The position numbers were made by a program, and so were the translations under genes. Below, piece by piece: positions 7,771 to 15,550 of a stretch of 32,432 nucleotides of DNA (the stretch's first letter is position 1; every line of letters starts with the position of its first letter). The stretch spans positions 1 to 32,432 of the forward strand of contig JAQGJH010000083.1 in the NCBI GenBank assembly GCA_028290705.1. Reading direction: 5' to 3'. The notes under the pieces are model-generated. The model was not told where the DNA came from. It saw only the letters and a list, made by a program, of their open reading frames with translations, and did no database searches. Source of the stretch: Hyphomicrobiales bacterium (GTDB lineage Bacteria; Pseudomonadota; Alphaproteobacteria; Rhizobiales; Beijerinckiaceae).

Positions 7771-8757
7771 ATGCATTTCACACGCACGCTCCTTCTCGCA
7801 GGAACACTCGCCGCCGCCACCCTGTCGACGGCTCTGGCGCAAGCCCAGACCTATCCGGCCCGCGCCATCACGGTGATCGTCCCCTACGCGCCGGGCGGCA
7901 ATACCGACGTGGTGGCGCGCATCGTCACGGAACACATGAGCCGCACGCTGGGACAGCAATTGGTCATCGAGAACAGCGGCGGCGCGGGTGGCACCACGGC
8001 TTCCGGACGGGCATCGAGATCGGAGCCGAACGGCTATACGCTGCTGGTGGGGCAGATGGGCACGCATGCGGCCAGCGTCGGGCTCTATCCGAAGCTTGCC
8101 TATGACCCCGTCACCGATTTCGAGCACATCAGCCAGTTGTCGGACACGCCGATCGCCATCCTGGCGCGCAAGAACTTTCCGGCCAAGGATCTGGCGGAAC
8201 TGATCGCCATGCTGAAGGCCGATCCGGCCAAGTACAACAACGGCCATGGCGGCGTCGGCGCGACCTCGCACGTGTCCTGCCTGTTCTTCACGTCGCTCAT
8301 CGGTGCACGTCCGCCTATGATCGCGTATACGGGCTCCGGCCCGGCGCTCAATGATCTCGTTTCCGGACAGTACGACTTCCTTTGCGATCAGATCCCGCAC
8401 CTCGTCCAGCAGGTGAAGACCGGCAACATCAAGGCTTACGCCGTGGCCCTGCCGGAACGCACGGCAGCGCTGCCCGACGTGCCGACCACCCGCGAGGCCG
8501 GGCTTCCCGAATTTCAGGCCTCCGGATGGAACGCCATGTTCGCGCCCAAGGGAACGCCGCGCGAAATCGTCGAGCGGTTGTCGCGCGCGGTCAACGCAGC
8601 GCTGGAAGATCCGGCCACGAGCCAGAAACTCATTGCCATCGGGGCCGAGCTGCCGCGCAAGGAGTCACGAAGCCCGGACGGCCTGCGCGCTTTCGTGCAG
8701 AGCGAAATCGCCAAGTGGACGCCGATCATGAAGGCTGCGGCCGGCGGCGCGAAGTAG
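7771..8757 (+). CDS. Bug/TctC-type periplasmic solute receptor (2 of 3)
   Basis: This 328-residue protein is a canonical Bug-family receptor. The signal peptide is residues 1-27 (TLLLAGTLAAATLSTALAQA), and the mature protein begins near QTYPARAITVIVPYAPGGNTD. Other family landmarks are IENSGGAGG, PNGYTLLVG, YDPVTDF, MIAYTGSGPALNDLVSGQ, LPDVPTTREAGLPEF and WNAMFAPKGTP. ATG 7771 is chosen because GGAGAG lies just upstream; in-frame ATGs at 7747 and 7759 would add residues before the signal sequence. It belongs to a different branch from the receptors at 1323 and 19448. It ends the region-1 operon, and its last 32 bases overlap the exonuclease gene on the other strand. The ligand is unknown, probably a carboxylate. 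Confidence 0.92.
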   Translation: MHFTRTLLLAGTLAAATLSTALAQAQTYPARAITVIVPYAPGGNTDVVARIVTEHMSRTLGQQLVIENSGGAGGTTASGRASRSEPNGYTLLVGQMGTHAASVGLYPKLAYDPVTDFEHISQLSDTPIAILARKNFPAKDLAELIAMLKADPAKYNNGHGGVGATSHVSCLFFTSLIGARPPMIAYTGSGPALNDLVSGQYDFLCDQIPHLVQQVKTGNIKAYAVALPERTAALPDVPTTREAGLPEFQASGWNAMFAPKGTPREIVERLSRAVNAALEDPATSQKLIAIGAELPRKESRSPDGLRAFVQSEIAKWTPIMKAAAGGAK

Positions 8758-9643
8758 CCGCCGGAGTGGATCTGCGCGCCGCCGCCTTGCGGCGCGCGGC
8801 CACGCGGGAGCTCGCGACAGGCTTTTTCGTGACCCTCGCGGACTTTCGGCCAGCCGCCTTGCCGGGCGGGGATGGCGCGAGTTCAATCCACATCGGGGCA
8901 TGATCGCTCGCGCCGTCGCGACCGCGCGCGTCCCGATCCACACCGCAAGCCACGAGTCGCCTGGCGAGATCGGGACTCAGCAGCGCGTGGTCGATCCGCA
9001 GTCCGGCGTCGCGCGCCCAGGCGTTGCGCCAGTACTTCCAGAACGTATAGATGCGCTCCTGCGGGTGGAGGTGACGCACGGCATCCGTCCATCCGTCCGA
9101 CAAAAGAGCCGCGAAGGCTTTTTGAGCCTGCGGATGCATCAGCGAGTCGTCTTTCCACGACGCGGGATTATAGACGTCGAGATCCGTCGGAATGACGTTG
9201 AAGTCACCCATCAGGATGACGGGGTGACGCTCAGCCAGCAGCGATGCGGCATGCGTGCGCAGGCGTGCGGCCCAGGCCAGTTTGTAGTCGAATTTGGGCC
9301 CGGGCTGCGGATTGCCGTTCGGCAGGTAGACACAGCCGATCAGTACACCCCTGACGGCCGCTTCGAGGTAGCGCCCCTGGGTGTCGGCATCGTCGCCCGG
9401 CAGTGCGCGACGCGTTTCGACCGGCTCGACGTCACGCGCCAGAATCGCGACTCCGTTCCAGCGCGCCTGACCGGCCCATGCGGCGCCATAGCCTGCGCGC
9501 TCGAGCGCGGATCTGGGGAATTTGTCCTGTGGGGCCTTCAATTCCTGCAGACAGACGATGTCGGGTGTCGTTTCCGCAAGCCAGTCGATCAGGTGAGAAA
9601 GCCTGCCGTTGATGCCGTTGATGTTGAACGTCGCGATGCGCAT
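8726..9643 (-). CDS. xthA: Exodeoxyribonuclease III (AP endonuclease)
   Basis: This 305-residue enzyme cleaves DNA at abasic sites and degrades duplex DNA 3' to 5' in base-excision repair. The exonuclease-endonuclease-phosphatase fold is complete: MRIATFNINGING at the start, the metal Glu in CLQELKAP, WNGVAILAR, YLPNGNP, the catalytic GDFNVIP, and SDHAPMWIEL near residue 260. The start is the ATG at 9643, where the conserved domain begins; an in-frame ATG eight codons earlier is less likely. About 45 extra residues after the domain are very rich in Arg, Lys, Ala and Ser, and may aid DNA binding. This tail is encoded partly antisense to the end of the receptor gene at 7771. It is a housekeeping gene not linked to the catabolic genes. 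Confidence 0.95.
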   Translation of the reverse strand: MRIATFNINGINGRLSHLIDWLAETTPDIVCLQELKAPQDKFPRSALERAGYGAAWAGQARWNGVAILARDVEPVETRRALPGDDADTQGRYLEAAVRGVLIGCVYLPNGNPQPGPKFDYKLAWAARLRTHAASLLAERHPVILMGDFNVIPTDLDVYNPASWKDDSLMHPQAQKAFAALLSDGWTDAVRHLHPQERIYTFWKYWRNAWARDAGLRIDHALLSPDLARRLVACGVDRDARGRDGASDHAPMWIELAPSPPGKAAGRKSARVTKKPVASSRVAARRKAAARRSTPAATSRRRPQPS

Positions 9644-9750
9644 GTGGACTGACCCCGCGATTGGCAATGCTTCACCCTGGTCGGAACAAGGCCGCGTCTG
9701 TGAGGTTCCTGCTTTGGAGAGCCAGCGGAAGCCTCCGGCGGAGGGTTTTC

Positions 9751-9906
9751 ATGGACACGAGGGTGAAGATGATCGTCGCGGCGATCATCACGGTCGCGAT
9801 AGTGATCTTCGCGCTTTGGGCGCTACGGCTTCCGCCCTCGAATGCAACGCCGTCGCCGATCGTCGGAGAAGCAAGTCAGCCCGCTCTTCGGAACAGCGCG
9901 AATTGA
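9751..9906 (+). CDS. Small single-pass membrane protein, hypothetical
   Basis: This open frame of 51 residues begins at an ATG with GGAGGG six bases upstream. It encodes one hydrophobic helix (MIVAAIITVAIVIFALWAL) near the N terminus, then a polar Pro/Ser-rich tail. No family is recognised. It diverges from the exonuclease gene by 107 bases, and its end overlaps the convergent methyltransferase gene by 31 bases. It could be an inner-membrane microprotein. Confidence rests on the ribosome site and the clean helix only. Confidence 0.5.
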   Translation: MDTRVKMIVAAIITVAIVIFALWALRLPPSNATPSPIVGEASQPALRNSAN

Positions 9907-10499
9907 AACTTCTGCTCAACACTCCAAGGCGTCTTGTGCCCATGTCGCTCCTGATGAAGTAGCTCGAAGCTCGGGCCGAGAAGCTCTGCGAGCTGGCGGG
10001 CGTCATAGCGCATCACGGGTAATCCGCTGCAGGTCGCCGGGCCATCAGGCGCGAAGACTCCGAATATGGCGAACCCGCCGGGCGCCACTGCTTGACGAAG
10101 TGTCGCCAGATAAGCCTCGCGGGCAGCCGTTTCCGTGAGAAAGTGAAACGCAGCCCGATCATGCCAGATCCCATAGGTACGGTCGTTCCGCCAGGCACTG
10201 ACGTCCGCCACGACCCAGCCGGCCTTCGATGCCGCGTCGCCGAGCCGCGACTTCGCGTTGTCCAGCGCCCGGCTCGAGAGATCGAGAACCGTAACATCGG
10301 TGAAGCCTCGCTCGAGCAATCGATCGACGAGGCGCGATGCGCCGCCGCCGACATCGATGAAAGGCGCATCAGGTGCAATTCCGCTGCGGTCGATGAGACG
10401 GAGGGACAGGTCTGGTATATCCTCAAACCAGCTCACGCCGTCCTCACGGCGCGTGGAATAGACCTCGTTCCAGTGGCCGCTGCCGCCGACTTCGCTCAT
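9876..10499 (-). CDS. Class I SAM-dependent methyltransferase
   Basis: This 207-residue Rossmann-fold methyltransferase has SAM motif I at PFIDVGGGASRLVDRLLERG and the acidic ribose contact in VTVLDLSSRAL. Motif II lies around WVVADVSAW, and post-I features include WHDRAAFHFLTE. The N-terminal HWNEVYSTRREDGVSWFEDIPDLS block is typical of a widespread family often annotated methyltransferase type 11/12 or thiopurine-methyltransferase-like. The start MSEVGG at 10499 follows GGAGGG; ATGs 12 codons upstream are less suitable. The substrate is unknown; detoxification of small nucleophiles is one possibility (inference). Confidence 0.88.
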   Translation of the reverse strand: MSEVGGSGHWNEVYSTRREDGVSWFEDIPDLSLRLIDRSGIAPDAPFIDVGGGASRLVDRLLERGFTDVTVLDLSSRALDNAKSRLGDAASKAGWVVADVSAWRNDRTYGIWHDRAAFHFLTETAAREAYLATLRQAVAPGGFAIFGVFAPDGPATCSGLPVMRYDARQLAELLGPSFELLHQERHGHKTPWSVEQKFQFALFRRAG

Positions 10500-10655
10500 G
10501 CGTCGCCCTCCAATTTTGCCCGCCCTCATCGCCATTCCGCGCCAGCCAGGGCTCTACCATAAAAAATGGTCGATGTGTGTTCCTGCGCACGTCCGGCGCG
10601 CATGACCTTTGCCAGGCTGTGCCGCAGGGTGAACGAAGCTCACCGGGGGACCAAC

Positions 10656-11060
10656 ATGAAAGCATCCACATTTTCATTCCGCGCCGCCGTGCTCCTCGCG
10701 GTCGCGGGAATTTCGCTGGGCGTCTACATGGGCGCGTCGCACGACCACACGATGCGTGCGGTTCACGCACACATCAACCTGCTGGGCTGGGTCTCACTTT
10801 TCCTGATGGGCATTTTCTACAAACTGCATCCCGCGCTCGACGTAGGCCGCGCGGCGAAATGGCAGGCCGCCATCTGGACATTTGGAACCGTCGTGTTGGC
10901 CAGCGCAATCGCGGGAATTTATGCGGGCTATCCGGCAGCCGAGCCTTTCGCCGCCGCAGGATCACTCTTGCTGCTGGCGGATTTGCTGCTGTTCGCCTAT
11001 CTGGTTTTTCGTCCTGCAGGATCGACCGCGGGCGATCGTGTCGCCGCCCCGGCGGAATGA
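10656..11060 (+). CDS. Four-helix membrane protein with haem-copper-oxidase-like His motif
   Basis: This 134-residue protein has four predicted membrane helices: AAVLLAVAGISLGVYMGA, INLLGWVSLFLMGIFYKL, AIWTFGTVVLASAIAGIYAG and AGSLLLLADLLLFAYLVF. Between helices 1 and 2 lies SHDHTMRAVHAHINLLGW. It resembles the His-bearing helices of haem-copper oxidase subunit I and related NorB/NnrS-type proteins. The start at 10656 follows GGGGA, and an upstream extension in frame lacks any protein-like character. The His cluster could bind haem or metal, but the protein is far too short to be an oxidase. It stands alone, divergent from the methyltransferase gene. The function is unknown. Confidence 0.75.
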   Translation: MKASTFSFRAAVLLAVAGISLGVYMGASHDHTMRAVHAHINLLGWVSLFLMGIFYKLHPALDVGRAAKWQAAIWTFGTVVLASAIAGIYAGYPAAEPFAAAGSLLLLADLLLFAYLVFRPAGSTAGDRVAAPAE

Positions 11061-11065
11061 GCGGT

Positions 11066-11638
11066 TCAGCGCCGACGGCCGAGACCGGGGATGTCGTATT
11101 CCGGACCTGCGACGTCACCCGGCCATACGTCGAAGAAGCCGCCGGCGCGGGCTGAGAGCGTCGAGGTTGCACGCTCCTTTGTCGCCATCACGTCATTGCG
11201 GCGAACGGCAGGCCTGACGGGCGCGCGCGCATCGCGTGCGCGAGGCGGCGCGTTCGGGGGCGGGCCTGGGGTCGCGCGCGACGACTTGGCCACGCCTGCC
11301 TTGCGCTCCACCGGGACTGCATCCGGGCCAGCGATGTCCTTGGGCGCGGCAGCGTCGGTCGTCCGTGCCGTTTGCTGATCCGTGTCACCGGGCGGAACTT
11401 TGGAGGGGCGGATCGACTGCGTCGTCTGATCCTGCGCCGGGGGATCGTAGATGCAGTCGGCCTTCGCCTCGACCAGGTACTTGCGGCCGTTCTTCTCCAC
11501 TTCCGTTTTTTGGAAGGTGTTCTTCGACACCATCTCGCGGCAAGCCGCTTCCGTGTTCAGGACGACCGGCGCCCGAAACTCATGGAGAATCTCGCCGTCC
11601 TGACCGTAGAACATCGCCAAGAGGATGAACTTCCACAT
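11066..11638 (-). CDS. Hypothetical protein with Pro/Ala/Arg-rich C-terminal half
   Basis: This 190-residue reading frame starts at ATG 11638, preceded by GGGAGCG. The first 75 residues look folded: a short hydrophobic start (MWKFILLAMF), then GEILHEFRAPVVLNTEAACREMVSK and YLVEAKADCIYDP with two Cys. Short proteins with a similar segment occur as hypothetical proteins in alphaproteobacteria. The remaining 115 residues are low-complexity and probably disordered. They could be real, or the true product might be a shorter variant, since high-GC DNA keeps frames open. The gene ends five bases from the convergent membrane-protein gene. No function is assigned. Confidence 0.55.
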   Translation of the reverse strand: MWKFILLAMFYGQDGEILHEFRAPVVLNTEAACREMVSKNTFQKTEVEKNGRKYLVEAKADCIYDPPAQDQTTQSIRPSKVPPGDTDQQTARTTDAAAPKDIAGPDAVPVERKAGVAKSSRATPGPPPNAPPRARDARAPVRPAVRRNDVMATKERATSTLSARAGGFFDVWPGDVAGPEYDIPGLGRRR

Positions 11639-11703
11639 GACCCGCGCTCCCGGACTTCGTCTCGATTACGCATCAGCGCCCGAAAAGCTCCAGGCGGCGA
11701 AGA

Positions 11704-12123
11704 TCACGCGTCGGCCGGCCCCGCCATCAGGCTCAATCGTCGCCAGAGCGCCACGTCCTTGACGAGAAGTCCGTAGCTCGTCCTCTGGATCAAACCCTTG
11801 TCGACCAGCGCCAGGAGCTTGCGCCGGCAGGTCTCGCGCTGAACACGTGAGAATTCCGCGACGGCCGCGAAGCTCACCGGCTTCGAATACACGTCGTGGG
11901 GATGGAGATCGAAATTCAAACAGCCCACCGCCACGAACAGAAAAGCCTCGTCGATCTCGAGTTCGTGCCGGCGGCGCACTCTGTTGACCAGTTCAAGAAA
12001 CCTCGATGAGTGACGCGCCAGCGCACCCAGATCCGCGTTATCGTTCACCAAAAATCTCCCACCCGCCAAGTCACGAGCCTTTAACTCGGCTGTGCCTCGG
12101 GCGTTCGACTCTTCAAGCCGCAT
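11704..12123 (-). CDS. Small winged-helix DNA-binding protein
   Basis: This 139-residue protein has a C-terminal helix-turn-helix plus wing (VSFAAVAEFSRVQRETCRRKLLALVDKGLI, then TSYGLLVKD). In it, SRVQRETCRRKL looks like the recognition helix. The N-terminal part (residues 30-75) is mixed helical and contains RFLELVNRVRRRHELEIDEAFLFVAVG. The architecture recalls MarR- or Crp-tail-like regulators, but no family is certain. The start is ATG 12123, with a GTG one codon upstream; no strong ribosome site is seen. It is probably a local transcription regulator of unknown target. Confidence 0.65.
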   Translation of the reverse strand: MRLEESNARGTAELKARDLAGGRFLVNDNADLGALARHSSRFLELVNRVRRRHELEIDEAFLFVAVGCLNFDLHPHDVYSKPVSFAAVAEFSRVQRETCRRKLLALVDKGLIQRTSYGLLVKDVALWRRLSLMAGPADA

Positions 12124-12264
12124 CACGGCGAAGTGATGCCTGACCTGAGCCAGGCCAACTTGCCGACGAGTGGTCCGAACCGCGGACGAACGCGATCATC
12201 CTCGCCCCGGAAGCCATCGGTGTCTTTGTTCAAGGATGTCGAGTTTCGAGCGACGGGCGCAGCT

Positions 12265-12489
12265 TCAGAGTTGCTCGACGACGGCCCGCCCCTTGGCTGA
12301 GGCGATGAGGCGAACATAATTTGGGTCAGGATCCTCGACCACGTGCAAAAAGCCCTGGTCTATGAGACGGCCGATCATGGTGTCGTTCTGTACCGTGTAG
12401 TCGAGTACGCGTCGATCCTGCGTCCGATCCAGAAAAGCGACTTCAGAGGTCGAGAGCTCATCCACCAGCATCGAGCGATCATCCGGCAT
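12265..12489 (-). CDS. Hypothetical 74-residue protein
   Basis: This short frame starts at ATG 12489 after GAAGGTGG, a good ribosome site. The sequence has balanced composition with many charged residues (MPDDRSMLVDELSTSEVAFL; RRVLDYTVQNDTMIGRLIDQ). Its end (ARLIASAKGRAVVEQL-like) recalls the wing and last helix of small winged-helix proteins. It lies upstream of, and on the same strand as, the winged-helix gene at 11704, separated by 141 bases in which no convincing gene is seen. The function is unknown. Confidence 0.55.
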   Translation of the reverse strand: MPDDRSMLVDELSTSEVAFLDRTQDRRVLDYTVQNDTMIGRLIDQGFLHVVEDPDPNYVRLIASAKGRAVVEQL

Positions 12490-12565
12490 GCGCCACCTTC
12501 AATTTTGCGAACGGCCGGATGCGCCCCGTGAAGCAGCGCCTGACAATTCAGCCATGTCGAGAGTC

Positions 12566-12662
12566 GCCGCATCAGCGGCACGTGGTTAAAACGTGCGGCT
12601 GCGCCGCAGGTTCCACATCAGGTCGTGACAGCATTGAGGGCGGCAGGGTGTCGCTGCCACCC
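12566..12662 (-). terminator. Cluster of hairpins downstream of the cysteine-hydrolase operon
   Basis: Just after the stop at 12671, GGG-C-GGCAG (12638-12646) pairs with CTGCC-A-CCC (12654-12662), leaving one mismatch. Further on, GCACGT (12578-12583) pairs with ACGTGC (12591-12596) around GGTTAAA. Flanking GCCGC/GCGGC arms can form additional small stems. No clear U-run follows, so this is a likely but unproven transcription end for the minus-strand operon. Confidence 0.4.
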
Positions 12663-12670
12663 TCGCGACG

Positions 12671-13393
12671 TCAGCGGCGGATGCCACCCAGATAGTCGAG
12701 GGCGGCCGACAGCGGCACGACATCGCCGTACTTCTGGTTGATGTCAAACAGATTGAGCGCGTGTGTCGCCTCATGGCGATCGAACACGCACTCCTCGACG
12801 ACCTGCACGCGATAGCGGTGCGAAGCGGCATCCACGACCGATGCGCGCACGCAACCGCTGGTCGCTTCTCCACAGACGATCAGCGTGTCGATCTGGTGGA
12901 ACGTGAGATGTCCGGCGAGCGGCGTTCCCCAGAAGGCGCTGGGCGCGGTTTTCTTCAGCACGACTTCGCCAGCCAAGGGCTTCACTTCGTCCATGATCTC
13001 GGCCGAGCGCCGCTTGCGCTCGAGCGCCGCTTCGTCGACTGCGGCGGCGCCCCGTCCGCCCGGCAGGCTGTCGCGATGGGCCGCGTCGAACCAGCCCAGC
13101 ATGCCGGAATCGCTCAGCATGGTGATGTGCACGATCGGGATTCCGGCCGCGCGGGACGCCTGAAGCAACCGTTGAATGTGCGGCAAGGCGTTCCAGCCCG
13201 CCATGCCGCAACTCGACGGCCAGGTCTTGATGGCGTCCAGCATCGGCTCCGGCTTGTCGCCAAAGACCGCTCGGTAGAGGTCGACCAGCAGCAGGGCCGG
13301 ACGCGCGCCGCCGCCGACGCGCTTGTCCGGAGACCTGGCGAGGTGATCCTTGTCGGATTGCGTGAGATAGGGATCCCAGATTCGACCCGTCAT
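12671..13393 (-). CDS. Isochorismatase-family cysteine hydrolase
   Basis: This 240-residue protein has the isochorismatase-like fold used by N-carbamoylsarcosine amidase, biuret hydrolase, ureidoacrylate hydrolase and nicotinamidase. The catalytic triad can be seen: Asp38 (LLLVDLYRAVFG), the Lys in VVLKKTAPSAFWGT, and the Cys in VCGEATSGCVRASVVDA with its cis-peptide neighbourhood. WPSSCGMAGW and VHITMLSDSGMLGWFDAAHR line the substrate side. MTGR at 13393 is chosen as start because AAAAGGCGAC precedes it. It is the last gene of the minus-strand set that also carries DUF1989 and YcgG-type proteins. Hydrolysis of an amide or carbamoyl C-N bond is therefore likely; the substrate is unknown. Confidence 0.9.
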   Translation of the reverse strand: MTGRIWDPYLTQSDKDHLARSPDKRVGGGARPALLLVDLYRAVFGDKPEPMLDAIKTWPSSCGMAGWNALPHIQRLLQASRAAGIPIVHITMLSDSGMLGWFDAAHRDSLPGGRGAAAVDEAALERKRRSAEIMDEVKPLAGEVVLKKTAPSAFWGTPLAGHLTFHQIDTLIVCGEATSGCVRASVVDAASHRYRVQVVEECVFDRHEATHALNLFDINQKYGDVVPLSAALDYLGGIRR

Positions 13394-13496
13394 ATCGTCG
13401 CCTTTTCTCTTCGTTGAACCCGCCACATCATGTTGCGCCGGAGCACGGAAGAAAAGTCTTGATTTGCAGCGACCGCCCCACCGGGTGCCTAGAGCT

Positions 13497-14078
13497 TCAG
13501 CAGATCTCGTAATGAATGGGCTTGAAGCTGTAATTGTTGGACTGGAGCGCGGAACAGGCCGTCAAGGCCACGACGAGGTCCATCTCGGCCCTGAACAGGA
13601 CGTGGTCGCCAGCGCGGCTCAGAGGCGGCTCGACTTTGAGTTCGCCAGTGTCGCCATCCAGCCGCACGTTCATGAAGACGTTGAAGGCGACGGGGATCTG
13701 GTCGGGCACGATGCCATAGGGTTCAAGCGCCGTCGCCAGATTGCCGAAGCAGCCATGATGCGGATGTTCGTCGCCGTAGATGATCCGGAACGTGTCCCGC
13801 GAGCAAGGCGTCAGCAGGAAGTCGTGGCGCCCGACCGTGTCTTCGAGAACGTTCAGCATGATCCTGCTGCGGTTTGAATAAATCGGGTCGCCTTTGGTGA
13901 TGAAGATGCGGCTGACGTAATCCAGCGTGCGCCCCGACGAGATGACCTCGCGGACGTCGTCGGCGTTGAACGCCAGAAGGTCCGAGACCTGTTCGCCCTG
14001 CGGGTCGATGACCTTGAGCTGCTGTCCCTTGGCGAGACGGAAGGCGACGCCGCTCCGGGGCGCGATCTCAAAGGGCAT
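13497..14078 (-). CDS. DUF1989 / urea-carboxylase-associated family protein
   Basis: This 193-residue protein is a single-domain DUF1989 member. Landmarks are the GVAFRLAKGQQLKVIDPQGEQ opening, VSDLLAFNADD, GRTLDYVSRIF, the PCSRDTF segment, HPHHGCFGNLA, a PVAFNVFMNV strand and the C-terminal LVVALTACSALQSNN. The Cys and His residues in CFGN and TACSA are family-conserved and probably form a metal or catalytic site. Relatives paired as subunits act as carboxyguanidine deiminase in guanidine breakdown; single-gene members are uncharacterised. ATG 14078 is chosen because the domain begins there; an in-frame extension would overlap the upstream gene by more than 120 bases. The short 11-base overlap with the YcgG-type gene implies translational coupling. 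Confidence 0.9.
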   Translation of the reverse strand: MPFEIAPRSGVAFRLAKGQQLKVIDPQGEQVSDLLAFNADDVREVISSGRTLDYVSRIFITKGDPIYSNRSRIMLNVLEDTVGRHDFLLTPCSRDTFRIIYGDEHPHHGCFGNLATALEPYGIVPDQIPVAFNVFMNVRLDGDTGELKVEPPLSRAGDHVLFRAEMDLVVALTACSALQSNNYSFKPIHYEIC

Positions 14079-14754
14079 CGTAGAACTTTCTCTGCTTCGG
14101 ATCGAAGGGGCAGCGCCAGTCACCACCCACCGCCCGACCGGAATATTGCCGGGCTTCGGAAGCTTCGCCATGCCGGGCGAGCATGGGGTTGACCGAGCCA
14201 TTGAAGTTTTCGTCCCGTGTCAAAATCGACGAACGCAGCTTTTCGTACTGGCCGGACTCGCGCAACAGCTCGAATTGGTCGTGGAGATTGAAGGCCAGCG
14301 CGGCATATTTAAAGCGACGGGCGGCACGGCTGGCGCGGGGATGAAGGCCGACGACAAAAAAACCTTCGCCGCCGAAGCTGAGCGAAAAGTGAGGATCTTC
14401 CGGATCGGAACTCACGCGAGCATCATAATTTTGACCGTGCATCGCGTCCTTGTTGGACAGGGACTGCACACGATCCCACAGCGCATCTTCGAAGTCGGCT
14501 TCGCTCATGTCGTCGGATTTTTCGAACAGAACGACGAAACTCCGGAAGGGCTCGGAATTCTCCGAGTACTTGTGTGCGAAAGACGTCAGGCGCTGAGAGA
14601 TGGCCACGTCGTCCCAGGCGGATCTGATGTCCCGCGCAATATAGACTTCGATGTTGTTCCGGCTCAGGGCCGCTTTCGCGCCGACACAGACGAACTGGGA
14701 GCGGCGGATGAATTCAAAGAATTCGTCCGTAGTTTCGGGCGCAGCCATACGCAT
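14068..14754 (-). CDS. YqcI/YcgG-family protein (GntA-like haem N-oxygenase family)
   Basis: This protein of about 228 residues belongs to the YqcI/YcgG family. A studied relative is GntA, a haem-dependent enzyme that N-hydroxylates the guanidino precursor of guanitoxin. Family blocks seen are FVCVGAKAALSRNNIEVYIARDI, FRSFVVLFE, FEDALWDRVQSLSN, DPHFSLSFGGEGFFVVGLHPRASR and the C-terminal DWRCPFDP. The His in GLHPRASR is a candidate haem-binding residue, judged only by position and conservation. The start is uncertain (ATG 14754 or 14748; neither has a strong ribosome site). It overlaps the DUF1989 gene by 11 bases. An N-hydroxylation of a guanidine- or urea-like compound, followed by deimination or hydrolysis, is a reasonable hypothesis. 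Confidence 0.82.
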   Translation of the reverse strand: MRMAAPETTDEFFEFIRRSQFVCVGAKAALSRNNIEVYIARDIRSAWDDVAISQRLTSFAHKYSENSEPFRSFVVLFEKSDDMSEADFEDALWDRVQSLSNKDAMHGQNYDARVSSDPEDPHFSLSFGGEGFFVVGLHPRASRAARRFKYAALAFNLHDQFELLRESGQYEKLRSSILTRDENFNGSVNPMLARHGEASEARQYSGRAVGGDWRCPFDPKQRKFYDAL

Positions 14755-14914
14755 TACAAGCAGTCCGATCGTTTGAGCCTGAAAGATGCACAACCCGCCG
14801 CCCTCGGGGTGGGTCGAGGACCGCATCGCAGATCCAATACCGCACCAGGAACGTCGCCGTCCGTCGCGCGCAGCTCAACACGCTTTATCGAGATTGGTTG
14901 CAGGCGGCGCTCCC

Positions 14915-15550
14915 CTAGTGCGACGCCGCCGTGTCGGCGTAAGCCGGACAGGCATTGCTGAAGGCATCGAGCCATTCGACCAGCGACGGAAAATCCGACC
15001 GCCAGTCGACCTGCTTCCGCCAGTCGAAATAGCCGAGCGCGCAGGCAATCGCGATCGCGCCCGCATCGGGCCTGGCGGGATCGGGGGCTCTCTCGACGAG
15101 ACTCGCCAGGCCGCGGACGAGCTTGCCGCGCTGATGGTCGATCCAGGGTTCGTAGCTGAACTCGGCTGGCCGCCGCATACGCTCGTAGGTGATCAGTAAT
15201 CCAGCTTCGATGAGCCCGTCGCCGAGTGCGTGAAACACCAGCGTTTCGACGCGATGCGCCGTGGGGAACAGGCGCGGGGTGTCGAGCAGCGTGTCGAAAA
15301 ACTCCAGGATGACGCCCGAATCGTAGATTGCCTGGTCGTCCGAGGTGACCAGAACCGGCATCTTGCCGAGCGGATTGGCGCGCCGAAGTTTGTCGCCCTC
15401 CGTCCACGGGTCGCCCTTTTCGATGCGAAGACGGGCCTTCAAACCGCAGACCTGCGCGGCGATCTTGATCTTGCGTCCGAAGGGCGACGTGGGAGTCGAA
15501 ATCAGCATCATGGCTTCGTCTGACATTTGCGAAACACCTTCGGCTTTCAT
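14915..15550 (-). CDS. Glutathione S-transferase family protein
   Basis: This 211-residue protein is a canonical two-domain GST. The thioredoxin-like N-terminal domain begins LISTPTSPFGRKIKIAAQ, where the Ser/Thr of TSPF would sit at the thiolate, then NPLGKMPVLVTSDDQAIYDSGVILEFFD, the glutathione gamma-glutamyl site. The helical C-terminal domain includes GAIAIACALGYFDWR and FPSLVEWLDAF. ATG 15550 overlaps the upstream GntR stop (ATGA) and has GGAGGA before it; an alternative is ATG 15526. Coupling to the regulator suggests it is part of the regulated pathway, for example conjugation or glutathione-dependent isomerisation. About 160 bases without a gene separate it from the YcgG-type gene, so a second promoter may exist there. 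Confidence 0.92.
   Translation of the reverse strand: MKAEGVSQMSDEAMMLISTPTSPFGRKIKIAAQVCGLKARLRIEKGDPWTEGDKLRRANPLGKMPVLVTSDDQAIYDSGVILEFFDTLLDTPRLFPTAHRVETLVFHALGDGLIEAGLLITYERMRRPAEFSYEPWIDHQRGKLVRGLASLVERAPDPARPDAGAIAIACALGYFDWRKQVDWRSDFPSLVEWLDAFSNACPAYADTAASH

Noticed and set aside
12123-12317. Minus-strand frame of 64 codons between two small genes
   Set aside because: It has low-complexity Ser/Pro/Arg content, overlaps the end of the 74-residue gene and has no ribosome site.
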